Below are positions 21,461-32,670 of a stretch of 64,000 bases of DNA, one piece after another; within the stretch, counting starts at the first letter, position 1; each line of letters starts with the position of its first letter. The stretch covers positions 10,416,001 to 10,480,000 of the forward strand of contig CM075940.1 of assembly GCA_038030265.1 (NCBI GenBank), in the 5' to 3' direction. The stretch comes from Corythucha ciliata. Lineage: Eukaryota; Arthropoda; Insecta; Hemiptera; Tingidae. Under the pieces are notes generated by a model. It did no database searches. It was not told where the DNA came from and was given only the letters and a program-made list of their open reading frames with translations. The position numbers and the translations under genes were made by a program.

Positions 21461-24400
21461 ATGCACGTCGTTGATGTTGTTCAAGTTTTCGTGCCGTTAT
21501 TACTTTTTCTACAAATAAGCCGGACCCTGACAGGTGAGTAACCCCAGTGACTTGGTTTTTGAGTTCGAAAATTTGAAAAAACTTTACGGGCTGCTTGTTT
21601 CATTTCTGGCTTGTTGGAAACTATTTCTGACCTTCGATTATCCATTTCTGGCTTTGGGTGACGCTAATTCACTGTTGGCTCGGGTGGCCTCTAATTGCCT
21701 CAATTTCTCTCCATTCAGCTTCGGTCCTATTTTATCACTCGAGGAAATTTCATTTTTGTGCCCCCCCCCCACTCTCTTTTTAACGCTTTTCAGCCTATTA
21801 TTCTCCTTTGAATCAACAAATTGTACTATAACGGCATCTGACTGGCCATGGCCTTATTACCTCCCCAGTTCGCCAGACCTCCTCAGTTCAAAGTTTCTTT
21901 CTTTAGATTTAGGGAAGTTTTGATCCTTCACAACTTCAAAGACGCCTGTCCCCGCTTGATGGCCCAGATTTTTCCTTTACAGAACCCCTCGGTTCGAAAA
22001 TTTATTTGCAAGTTGGCTTAAAAGAATCCAACGACAGAGTCCAAACCAGATAAGCTCTGTCATTGAAATCATTGTCTTTGTGAGCCACGATAATGAAAGT
22101 TAAAGAGTTTTTATGACGTAAATCAGAATAAACAATCAATATATCTTCCTTATGTTTAATGCGTAATCACTGCCAGACCATTAAAAACAATTTTCGTTGT
22201 TATCTTTGCAGCCGATGTCAACATCTCAGCCGCCTATGACTATGGAGACGTAAGAGTGCTTGACTACAAAATAAATAATGTACTTAAATGCAACATAACT
22301 GGGGCAGCTGCAGCTGATTACAGCATTAAATGGTCAGTATGGTGCTCGCTACGCCGTTAAATTGTTATTTTCGTTGTTGTTTTTTTTTTGTGTGTTCAGG
22401 ATGAAAGCGGACTCTATTATTGAATCAAGCAAAAAGTATGAAGTGAATAACAATAACCTTATTATTCATAAAACTTCGGATGAGGACATGGTGTCATTCA
22501 CGTGTGTTCTAACCCCAAAGAACAACCCTACTAAGTTCAACTTGAGGAAAGACTTCAAGATCAGAGGTAATCATGTAATTGATGTTTGGAGTCAGTTGGA
22601 AACGGTAGCTGGACAATTGAAAACTCTAGGAAGGGTAGCATTCATCTCTGACTTGAATTCTCTGGTTGGTGGAACTCGGAAGATTTGAGGTCTGTTCGCG
22701 AAGCTACACTAGGTTGCCCGAGGGTACACTCGGGCGCCCGAAAAGCGTTCGCGAGCAGACGAGTGTAGGGCGTTCGCGATGAGTTCAGAGCTACTCCGGG
22801 CTGCCCGAAGTTACTCCAATTTTTTGTTATAAATCGATAACTCTTATCTAACATGCACAGGAGTGAGAAAATATCACGACTGTTATGAATTTACACTGGC
22901 TGCTCTGAAAGTGTTCGCGTAACAAAAAAATCCTCGCTGCCCTCGCCTACACCAGCTACCCCAACCTGCCCTATACTACACTACACTACCCTACACTTTT
23001 TCTCCGCGAACAGACCTCTGGTTGTCTAAGGAAATCGACGATCTATATTGCACCCTCTTTTATTCCTCCAAACCTGTCCCTGAATGAGTTATGAGCCGGA
23101 AGCCTAAACATAGGCCTACCAGCACTAGACTGGCTGGACAGCTTTTTCATAATAACATCACCCACCCACCCTCCCCTCGCATTCCTATTATGAATGCTTT
23201 CCGGTCGTAGTTTTCTGAGGGGTGCCCGTGAACACTCAGTTGCATTTTGGGAGGGGCAGAGCTGGCCCTGAGTCCAAAAAAGGCGTTGACTTATGCAGCC
23301 CTCGATTGGTTGCTCTTGAGTCGGAAGAATCGACTAAAAACCTAGAACGCAAAATCCTGTCATTTTTAGTCACCTGGTTGAGTTTTGACGGGGAACAACT
23401 GCATTGTGATAATAATAATAATGTTTTATTGCGATCGCCAAAATTTGGCGTAACAACGTCAAATTAGTTACATAATGAATTCTAAAAAGGAGAACAATTC
23501 GCCCTCAGCCTATCCCTAACTTTTCGGTTAAATTCCCGTTCAGGCAAGTTTCTTACTTCTACAGGCAAGCAGTTAAATAATTTGGTCGATAGGTTTATAA
23601 AACTATTCGCCGTCCTTGATAATCTGAAGGTCCCAGGCATCAAACAGCCCTTCCCGCGGGTAAAAGTAGAAGTGCACGCTAGCGAAAGATCGTCCATCAC
23701 TGCCATGAGCGAAGCGCAGGCATTGGTGAATGAATACTCCTGTGAGGGTCAAAATCCTTGAGCGCTTGAAAGCATCTCTGCAGGAGTCACGTGGTTTGAT
23801 ACCACACAGTTACAGTGCGGTTACTGGCATTAACCGAGTTTCCCCACAGTATTGTGCCATAGGAAAGGTGGCAGTTGAAAAAGGAAAAATACGCCAGTCG
23901 CATGACCTCCGGATCGACGCAGGAACTAAGGCGCCGCAAGACAAACAGTCCCTTCTCCAATCTCCTCAGAACAAAATCCATGAGATCCATCCACGATAAC
24001 CCCGAGCAATTTCACAGCTTGACGAACTGACCTATCCTCCATGTTCAAGGAAAAACTGATGGACTGTGTCTTCTGGACATTCAGACAGAGGCGGTTCAAT
24101 TCAGTCCAATCCTTCACCGCACACTCACAGCTCCCCTGCAACGATAAATGTCGTCCGCATATAAAACTGGTCTGACACCACGGTTTTTTTTTTTTTTTTT
24201 TCCCCTCCACTATCCAAGAGCAGGGGCATGGCACACGCCCCAGGCACGGAATCCTAAGTGGATTATTGTGCCGCTCTTGGATCGGTTGATCTAGTCTAGA
24301 GTCCCTCTCACCGTATGAGGTTGAGGAGGTCCTCAGCTAGTGTCTCGCTAGTCGGAACATAAATATCAGGCGTGTGAAGCCCGAAAATGCTGATCCTGCG

Positions 24401-27400
24401 AAGATAGCTCTCTCCTCTTAATAAGGTTAGAGGTCGTCGCTTCTTAGAAGCGATAAGAGATAATCGCTAACTGGACCCTTGAGCACAAGAGTGACAAGGA
24501 TGACGAGCTAGCGCGCGCCGAGTGTGTTGCACTCGAAGAGATAAGCCCCTGCACCGGGGTGTGTTCTTTAGAACGGCCCGCCGAGGGTATGTTTTTTAAA
24601 AACTCCCCACGGCGGGTATGCTCCTTAGAACTGCCCTCCACAGGTACGTCCCTGGTCCCATCAATGTCGTGTTTGACCTCGGTGGTATCCATGGACGGAG
24701 CAGCCGGTGACTGCGGCGTTCACGGAAGGTTCTCTGAGCCCCTTCCGAGTTCTTCATATAAACTTCTGGGTGAGCCCTTGAAGGACTGGCCGTAAGCGCC
24801 GAGGCCTGCGGTAAGCCTATTACACCAGGGGATCGGCCGGTGCCCTGGGGGTCCGTTCAAAGCACACTTTGCCCCCTGTGACACCACGGTCCAATTTGAT
24901 GGAACGGCAAGTCGTTAAAGAAGATGATGAAAAATAGTGGCCCGAGAATTGAGCCTTGCGGCATTTCGAACAAGACAGCGCGGGCCCCAGACAGGCGATC
25001 ACCAAGCCAGCGCTCTGAAAACGCCCCTCGAGATAGTTCCGAAGCACTCGGATCGAAGAAGGGGAAATACCTTTATGCCCAAGTTTAGCGACCAGAAGAC
25101 GATGGCTTACCTTGTCAAAAACCTTTGACATGTCGAAAAAGGAAGCACAAGGACTCTTTTTATCCTGAACGAGAGTCATAAAATCAGAAATCAACTTGAC
25201 GACACCGTCCACAGCGAAATCCAAATTAAAATTCAGAGAGTAAATTGGACGCCTCGAGATACCCCACCAGTTGCTCATTTAAAATTAACTCCAGAACTTT
25301 TGAACCGACGGGTAACTAGGGCTATTGGTCGGTAATTATTGAGGTTATAGGAGGCCCCACTCTTGAGCCGCGGGATGACTTTGGCGTATTTGAAAGATGT
25401 TGGATACACTCCGGATGACAAAATTATGTTGAATAGGAAAGCCAGCGGCTCACAGATATACTCAGAAACACCTTTCAGCATGACGGTCGAATTACCATAA
25501 ACATCAGTCCCATGGCTCAAATTCAGCTGATTCAAAGCAGCGCACACTCGTTCGATGGAGATCTCACCGAAATCCAAGGTGGACGCGGAAGAATGGAGAA
25601 AATTCTCAGGAGGCTGCCAGCCAGGGTCCACACTAAGACCACCATTGGATAAGTGCGCGTGCGCCAACTCAGCCACCTTGTCCAGAAAAAATTCATTAAG
25701 TTCGTCGGCTGTCGCTGTTGGAACGCTGTGACGAGCATTTGAAGAAGGGCGCATTTCATATCTAATTACTCGCTAAACTGCTTTGTTTCTATGTGTTAGC
25801 TTAATATCTTGGATCTGTTGTAGACTTCCGAGATTCAGCCACCCGCATTCTGTATGCTGCTCTCGCCGAGCGCTAAGCTATCTTGTAGCGCTCATTACCA
25901 TTTAGGCGGTAAAAGTGGAGAAGAGTTACATAAAGTTGCAACGAAACTTTCTCACGCAAGATTGTGAAGAATACCTGTTTAAGGTGGCAATGTCGGAATC
26001 TAAAAGTAATGGCTGAATGATCGGACGACAGCAGAAGAAAAATCACTAAGCTTAAGCGCGGTGGCCGTGTTGTCCGGACAGGTACCGCTGACCAAACGAG
26101 TGACCCCCGATTCGATAATCAAATAGAGACCGAAGCTCTCGAGAATATTGCAGAATGCGGCAACGGAGGGGCAATCGGCTTCGAAGTTAAAATTAAAATC
26201 ACCACGTATAATTATCAGCCGAAGGCAGAGGTGGTCGATAGAAAGCGAGACGGTGCGATTATGCAACCCTCAGGCCAGTTTGCCGGGTCCATGAGTTTCT
26301 CGTCAACGACAAGGTGAAAAGAGGAGTACGAGGAATGTCGCGAAGGCAACCTGAAACATTCTGGATTGAGCCATCGATGAACCCAAGAATATCCAAAGTA
26401 GTTACTGAAGGAGATAAACGTGATATAAATATAGTTTTTTTATGAGGAGCGACCATCGAAAGCAAGTTGGGCTTCTTTCCGGTAACAGAGGGTTGCCTAC
26501 TTGGGGGTTAAGAGGTTCAGTCCTCGAAAATAAGTTATTTGACGATCTATTGTCTTCTTTGTTGATAGGAGGAGGGTTGACGAGTGCTTTGGTTTAGTTT
26601 ATTTCACTCGAATTCTCGGAAGAATTAATTGTGTTAGAACGAAGAGACCGCGAAGACGGGTTCATAACCTCCGCAATAGAGGGCGTAGGAATGTCCTTCT
26701 GACCGTACTCATGGCAATCAACTGGAGACGGACTTTCATCATTCGAATGAAATTTTTCCCCTCGATTTTTATTCACTTTATCACTCAATAATGAGTTCGT
26801 TAACAAGTTCAGTTTTTCAGACATTTCTTCACGAAACTTATCGAATTCGCGTCAATTGAGCGTCGTCCACACTTCCACAGGGCTCAAGAACCGCTTGCAG
26901 CTGAAATCGGATAACTTTGAAGAAATGACCCAAAACATTTTAAATCGGAACGATACCGCGTACTTAGGTTTCTGATAAAGGAAAATTTCAATCTGTCGAG
27001 CCGTTTGAAGCGTTTTGTGGCATTTTCTTCAGGGTGGCCTTGAATTTTCCCGTAGACAAAAAGCCCTTCCCCCAACCTTCTGTGATACAATAGAGCTCCG
27101 TCCAAGTCTTTTTTCCCTTTTGACGTCGACCCTGCCGATTAAAAGGGGTGCCAATAGACCAACTAGTGGTGGTGTTTGAGAGAGAAAACATTCGTGGGAA
27201 CCCTATCGGATTCAGCGCATATTCCCAACTGTCGCATGCAGCGGCTTGTATCCACTTAGTGTGGGCCCAGACACCACTGAGTGACCACTGTCTGAAAGTT
27301 GTTTTGTGACAGATGGTCAGTTCCAAAGGCCATCAGCTGAATTAGTCTATTTTTGAGCCAAATTGACAGTTTCCGTGATGAATAGTCAATTTGTGTACTA

Positions 27401-28445
27401 AACTCGAAAGTCCTCGGACCGAAGTTTTGAATTTCTGACCATTCCCGCCAGTTTATTGACTGAACAGTCCCCCATGACTGAACCGCCGCCTTCGCCAGTA
27501 CCTATGTGACGAATTCTTTCACCCAAACCGTTACTATTTTCCATTTCAGGTAAACCAACTGCCAAGATAGTGTCTCAGGGCACTTTCATCGAAGGCCAAA
27601 AACTCAGCTTGGAGTGCGTTGTCGCCGGCTTCCCAACTCCCACCATCAAATGGCGTTTTGGTTACTATCAATTAGTGTTAGCTGCTTAACTTATTTTTAT
27701 TGTGGGATTTTTTTTTTCTTCTTTAAAAAGGCAATCAAACCATTGCTGATTCTACAGACAGGATAAAACTCCTTCCCAACGACAAGAAAGTACCCAACGC
27801 TTTGCTACAGATTGATGAAGCTGAAATGTCAGACCGTGGCACGTTCTATTGTACGGCTTCGAATGAAGCATCGGAAATGTTGAATCTAACCGTTGAAGCT
27901 TCAGCCTATATCAGAGTCAAAGGTACTGTGATTTTACTTCCAAATTTGTTGTACTGTAAGCAAGCTTCGGATGCTTCAGTGAAGGGAGGAGGGTAGATTT
28001 AGGTGAACGGTATAGACACACTGTCGTTGGGGGGGGGGTTGCTGAAAACGTCAGATTGGGGGAGGGGGCCCCCTGTTGGATCCACGCCGTTGGATTCTCT
28101 TAGAAGCTTTCCTCCCGGATACAGAAAAACGTTTTCGGGTTTTCCAACCATTTTGCTGATATATCTTCGACTTCCCCTTTCCCATCCAGACAAACTCGCC
28201 GCTCTGTGGCCTTTTATCGGTATCTGCGCCGAAGTCATCGTGCTCTGCGCCATTATATTCGTTTACGAGAGAAAAAGGAACAAAGCCGAACTCGAAGAGA
28301 GCGACACTGACATCAGTCCCGATCAGTTCGTATCCACTCACAATTCCGCGATCACCCGCTCAGTGGTTTTATTGCTCATTATCGTTAATTTCACAGGAAG
28401 TACACTCCCGATCACGGGAAAGAACCGATTCGGCAAAGAAAGTAA
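21461..28445 (+). CDS. Bsg: Basigin / CD147-like immunoglobulin membrane protein
   Basis: Seven exons: 21461-21533, 22212-22332, 22400-22566, 27550-27660, 27731-27922, 28190-28325 and 28397-28445, totalling 849 nt and 282 residues. The signal peptide is residues 1-24. Two Ig domains follow: Ig1 has Cys51, Trp65 and Cys100; Ig2 has Cys143, KW and DRGTFYC with Cys198. Possible N-glycosylation sites are NIS, NIT, NQT and NLT. The transmembrane helix is residues about 225-247 (ALWPFIGICAEVIVL...) with the buried Glu236 that marks basigin/neuroplastin, then a YERKRNKAELEESDTD tail and a C-terminal RQRK. The family chaperones monocarboxylate transporters at the plasma membrane and acts in cell adhesion. 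The last intron is 71 bp with a weak donor (GTTCGT); reading through it gives a different tail. Intron 3 (5 kb) holds a MITE and a LINE. Confidence 0.93.
22687..23018. mobile_element. MITE with 14-bp perfect TIRs
   Basis: Left GAGGTCTGTTCGCG (22687-22700) and right CGCGAACAGACCTC (23005-23018) are exact reverse complements. The 332-bp interior is non-coding, with repeated GTTCGCG and TACACTAC words. It starts about 120 bp into basigin intron 3. No clear target duplication. Confidence 0.8.
23440..26830 (-). mobile_element. Degenerate CR1/Jockey-like LINE
   Basis: On the minus strand: ORF1-like relics (about 26824-26260, ending in a PHKKTIFISRL stretch); an endonuclease fragment (26266-26000, with RGDFNFNF and a TR pair); and RT (25754-23480), with LNNYRPIALVT, FFDMSKVFDKVSH (motif A), PQGSILGPLFFII (motif B) and LYADD (motif C, about 24155). 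The 3' end carries AATAAA and an (ATT)n tail at about 23410-23440. It contains several frameshifts and a nested 0.7-kb insertion (24185-24878). It sits antisense in basigin intron 3. The lack of an RNase H domain separates it from the LINE in TMEM179. Confidence 0.85.
24173..24890 (-). mobile_element. Nested retroposon with target-site duplication and poly(A)
   Basis: A 12-bp direct repeat, TGACACCACGGT, brackets the insert (24173-24184 and 24879-24890). Next to the left copy is a T run (20), i.e. a poly(A) tail on the minus strand. Removing the insert joins the surrounding LINE exactly, so this is a later retrotransposition into it. The roughly 690-bp body is GC-richer, with no RT, and has about three tandem units at 24560-24650 (TTAGAAC plus GGGTATG/GGTACG words). 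It could be a long SINE or a 5'-truncated LINE. I do not recognise the family. Confidence 0.85.
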
Positions 28446-30271
28446 TCGCATCGCTTATTTCTATGAAATAAGGCATTTAATTTGGATTCTTCGAGAATTC
28501 CTCTCCCCCTACTCCCATCCTCTTGATTTTGTTCGATAATAATATTTCCGCTTCATAATCAAATCACCTCGCTCCAACGAATGATTCTACAGCCAATATT
28601 ACAATTTCGAGCAGTATTTTGGGCTGAAGAAGATTTTTCTCCGACTTTCCCACATAAGACAACATTTTTTTTTTCTTCTTTCTAAGAACTACCAAAATAA
28701 GTTAGTACAAACGAAATGGTTAATTGTAGTTTGTTGATATTGCGTTCAGTATGTTTTCTATTTAAATAAGTCAGTTTTAGGTAATTTTTCACTTGACCTA
28801 CGACAAAATTCACACAATGGTAACCTATTGACACGGCACTACGAACAATGAGGCTCAAATAAATCGAAAGTTTGCAGCTCACGATCAGATGAAGTCAAGT
28901 AATCGCAAGTATTGGTATTGTTTTATTTGTGTGCGCATGTCGTCGGCCAAGTGCAAAATTGCGTTCATGACTCGTGGGGAGAAGAGGCTTAACGACCTCG
29001 TTGAGTTACTCTTTTCTCACTCGTTGTGAAATTAACTATTACAGGAACGTTTACTTTTTTTGAATCAAACAAATAATTTATGGATATTTTATTATTGTTG
29101 TATTTTTTAAGTTTGTTATTTGCGAACAAACAATGGAGAGCTTTAATTTTTTTGTGTAATTTAAAAGTAGGAAAAACGAATTAACGTCTACATTAGCTAT
29201 GTTGCCTTCGTCGGTATCATATGTTACAGCGTTTTGCAAGTTAAGAAAAAAAAGTAAGCACCTTTCCCTTCGTTTTTCATTCAACCTAGTCCTCACTAAA
29301 TCTTCCAGCACGTTTCCAAATAATTTTTTAGAATTAAAAATGAATGAGCTAGTCGTTTTTTAAAATATATTTAAAAAAAAAAAACTTGCTTAACGCTGAA
29401 ACGTAGCGTTTTATCGAGTTCCACCGCTCAACAACACTGGGTTCCTCGTGAAGGTAATAAACGCTCGATGAATTTAGTTTGAATAAAGCAAGGAAGTGTC
29501 CCGTAATTTTCGAGAGGAGGGCACATGAAATTCTAAAAAGAGACGAACAACTATAATGGGAGTCTTATTAGGAAAGTATTACAGTTAGAGACTTATATGA
29601 AAGCCAGTTATTGTTATAGAAGTGTTTTTCGGTTGTTTAGAGAGAGAGAGAAAAAAAAACAGAAGTTAAGGCAATAATGTTGAAGCTCTCTTGTGTACAT
29701 AAACAGGAAAAACTTTAATAAAAATGAGAAAACTGCCGTAATTTATCATTCAAAAGATATACGCTGTTTGTTATCATGTTCGTTCACCTTACTATTAGAC
29801 ACAATTTTAGCGCTTCGACACTTTCAAATTGAGATAACTAAAAAAAACGCGTGCCAGTTACCTTCCAATACCAAAATTATTTTGTAATTATCAAATTAAA
29901 TTGCTTACAAAGAAATTACCTTCGTTATTTTTATGATTCGTTTCAAAGTGCTGTATAAAATTGTTGAGCTGTACTTACGATGAATTACATTTTTTAAACG
30001 ACTTACGGTTGTTTGCCACGTTCCTTCTGCCGTAATGTCACCCCATCGCCATGTGAGGAAGAGGGGGACTCGTCATTGACTGACCGTGCAATAGAAAATG
30101 GATCGTCCAAAACGAGAGGACTCTTAAAGAGACCCCAAAAAAACTCATGAGTTTTTACAGTTACAAGTATTTATTTACAGATTTGAATCCGTGGTAATTT
30201 TAGGAGGCGGAACATGGTTTGTTTTATTTTTTAATTCACTAAAAAATGTGTTTAAATCACGGCTGACTCGT
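28446..30271. other. Basigin 3' UTR and following intergenic DNA
   Basis: AT-rich, with no exon supported. An AATAAA at 28858-28863 is a plausible basigin poly(A) signal. On the minus strand, AATAAA at 30228-30223 would suit the UQCR11-like gene. Confidence 0.5.
28858..28863 (+). promoter_or_regulatory. Candidate basigin poly(A) signal
   Basis: Canonical AATAAA 413 bp after the basigin stop. Other A/T-rich variants are nearby, so usage is uncertain. Confidence 0.45.
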
Positions 30272-30386
30272 CTATTCCTGATATTTCCCGCCGTAGTATG
30301 GTACATACTGAAGAACGGCTTTCCATTCCGTGAAGTACGTCACGACGAGTCCACTGGTGGCTCCAAAGAGGAAGGCTGATGGAAGC
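30272..30386 (-). CDS. Cytochrome bc1 complex subunit 10 (UQCR11/QCR10-like), last coding exon
   Basis: An exon on the minus strand, preceded by a good acceptor (TTTTTCCTGCAG) and ending in TAG at 30274-30272. It encodes LPSAFLFGATSGLVV, then TYFTEWKAVLQYVPYYGG and KYQE: one transmembrane helix followed by D/EW...VPY..GK, the C-terminal two thirds of the 6.4-kDa subunit of complex III. The family is about 56 residues and lies in the mitochondrial inner membrane. The exon starts one base before the Leu codon, so the preceding exon should end in two bases of a codon, TG completing Trp. I could not find that first exon (about 18 codons) upstream; it may lie beyond the arrays or be lost, in which case this would be a relic. 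The intact frame argues for a live gene. Confidence 0.72.
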
Positions 30387-30842
30387 CTGCAGGAAAAAAA
30401 AAACAAAAAACAAATTCAATTTATTTTTCGCGAAACGCTGCCTGTGCTGCAACATAATTAGCTACACGGGTTAGATAACTGTAGGGATTCAACATTCCTT
30501 TGTGTATTGCTTAACCACTGGTTTTCAGGCAAAACACCGTGGTTCACGGCTAAATTATGTGCAAAAGAAAGTGTCCTACGTCGGTTTTTTGTCTACGCAC
30601 GATTTTGTTCCCAGGAACCCGATTCTGCCGTGAAATTAAAAGTTAAAGGCACAGACGGCTCCCATCCACCACTCCGTGGCCTACGCCGCGGTACCGGTTT
30701 TCTCGTCCCATTTCTACTCTAATCCTAGAGTTTTATGGACTCGCTTTGAAATCTCACAAGTGCCCTATACTATAGTAGCCTATATCGAAGAAAGAGCGTG
30801 AACCTGCAATGATGAAATTTGAAAAATTGCTACTATCGCACA

Positions 30843-31028
30843 CAGCAGCGCCTATCCCCCACCCCCCTGATGACCTGGATGCGAAATCCCCCCCTTGATG
30901 AACAGTGACCCCCACCACACGTATTAAAGGGCTGAAATGAGAAGAAGCACAGTGAATAACAATCAGTGCTGGCCTAGAACATTTGGCACCCCCCCGGGCA
31001 AATCTTTCACCAGCGTCCCATGAAGTTG
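30843..31028 (+). mobile_element. Terminus of an array-bearing element
   Basis: CAGCAGCGCCTATCCCCC, then TGATGACCTGGATGCGAAAT and CCCCCC...TTGATGAACAGTGA, matches the start at 62040 (CAGCGGCGTCTATCCCCC, GGCTGGACGTGAAACA, TGATCAGTAA). In both places a family A array follows. A second hAT-like start (CAGTGCTGGCCTAGAAC) is at about 30965. Confidence 0.5.
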
Positions 31029-31029
31029 C

Positions 31030-32270
31030 CTTCAGGAGCCGCGATTTGGCGTTTTCTCCATTTTAACAGCAAAATAGCGTCTTTTCAATTTCATCGGTGA
31101 ATTAGAGTTTGTCTTCATTTTAGCCGCTAGTTAACGATTTTTCTTAATCTTTGCAGCGACTTAGTGTTTTTCCTGATTTCAGCCACTAATGAGCGATTTA
31201 CCATAATTTTACCCGTGAATTATCGTTTTTTCCTACTCTCAGCCTCGAAGTTCCTCCGGAAACTGCGATTGCGTCCAACGTGCCATTTTCTTAATTTTCT
31301 GTGATTTCTGAATGTTCTCAATTTTGACCCTTAATTAGCAATTTTTCTCGATTTTAGCTGCGAGTTAGCAATTTTCCGTGAGTGAGAGTTTTCCCCCAAA
31401 TTTTCGCCGCGAATTAGAGCTTTTTATTAATTTGATCCACGAATTAGCGGGGTTTCCTCATTTAATTATTATTATTTTCACTTTCTTGCGGGAACCATAA
31501 TATATGCATTACAACGTCTTTTTCGTCACTTCTTTAGCCTTGTGTTAGTCATTTTGTTCACCTTCAGTCACAACCGTTACCTTCAGAAGCCGCGAATGGG
31601 CGTTTTCCCTATTTTCACCTCGAATTAACGATTTTCCCACACTTCAGCGCTTCTTCTCAATAATTTTTGTGGGGGGAATAGCGATTTTTCTCCAAAGCCG
31701 ATAATTGGCGATTTTCTCCACTTCAGCAGCGAATTTGCGATTTTTCTCAATTTTAGGCGCGAATTAGCGACTTTCTCCATTTTTTTTTTTTTCAATTAAA
31801 TTTTTTCACTCTTGGTCATTAATGAGCGCCTTTTCTAATTTAATCCGCGAATTAGCGATTTTTCCAAATTTTAACTACCACAAATTAGTGTTTTTCTTAA
31901 TAAAATTCCAGGAATTAGCTATTTTTACCCTTTTTTGTCGTGGAAAAGCGTTATATCCGGCTAGTTAGCCATATTTCTCAATTTTAGCCCGATTCAGCCC
32001 CCTTTTTCAATTTTAAACGCGAATTAGTGCGTTTTCTCGCTTTTACTTCCGAATTAGAGATTTTCCTCAATTCTAGCCACGGGCTTGGGCCAAAAACAGC
32101 ATTTTTAGCCGTAAAATATGACCTCTACACTCCGCGATTCGCAGCAATTTTGTTCTGCGAACCAAGTTTGTCCGGAACTTGCTTCGAGGATCAGCGAATG
32201 AGAGTTTTTTTCGTAGTTTTAGCCATGAAGATTAGCGCTTTTTCCAGCCTTCTTGCCCAAGAATAGCACT
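31030..32270 (+). repeat. Degenerate tandem array, family A
   Basis: About 40 units of the TTTTAGCCGCGAATTAGCG type. Some units are replaced at intervals by a longer phrase such as CCTTCAGAAGCCGCGAAT (about 31580; also about 31249), which hints at a higher-order repeat. No gene. Confidence 0.85.
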
Positions 32271-32344
32271 TCAGTGCGCCTTCTCATTGTCAGCCGCCTA
32301 AACACGTACATGAACTATGGGGAGCGTTATTTGCGCATTTCCGA

Positions 32345-32670
32345 ATAGTAACTAGTACTTGTGCCCGAGGGCTACCCTGTAGAATGGATAAAATTCTGCA
32401 GAATGGGTTGTTTAATATTTTTACAGGCTCCAAACTTCGTACGTGAGTTTAACTAAGTACCCGACAGTAGTTACCACTCAGCTACTTTTGTCCATTCTGC
32501 AGGGTACGCTCTCGGGTACAAGTAAAAGTCTTTTTAGGAAATGTGCAAGTAACTGAGTGGTAACTATTGTCGGGTACTCAGCTGAACTCACGTACGAAGT
32601 TTGGAGCCTGTGAAAAATCTTAAACACCCCAATCTGCAGACTTTTGTTCATACTGCAAATTAGGGCGATC
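32345..32670. mobile_element. Fold-back element with long inverted repeats
   Basis: Left arm 32424-32485 (AGGCTCCAAACTTCGTACGT, then GAGTT and ACCCGACAGTAGTTACCACT) is the inverse of right arm 32549-32611, with only a few mismatches. Weaker pairing extends outward (CTGCAGAATGGGTTGTTTAA against TTAAACACCCCAATCTGCAG). A third inverted copy of ACTTGTGCCCGAGGGC...CCCTG lies in the loop. No ORF. Confidence 0.8.

Noticed and set aside
30501..31030. First exon of the UQCR11-like gene
   Set aside because: Candidate TG/GT donors at about 30514, 30660 and 31010 lack an open frame with a Met or fall in repeat sequence.
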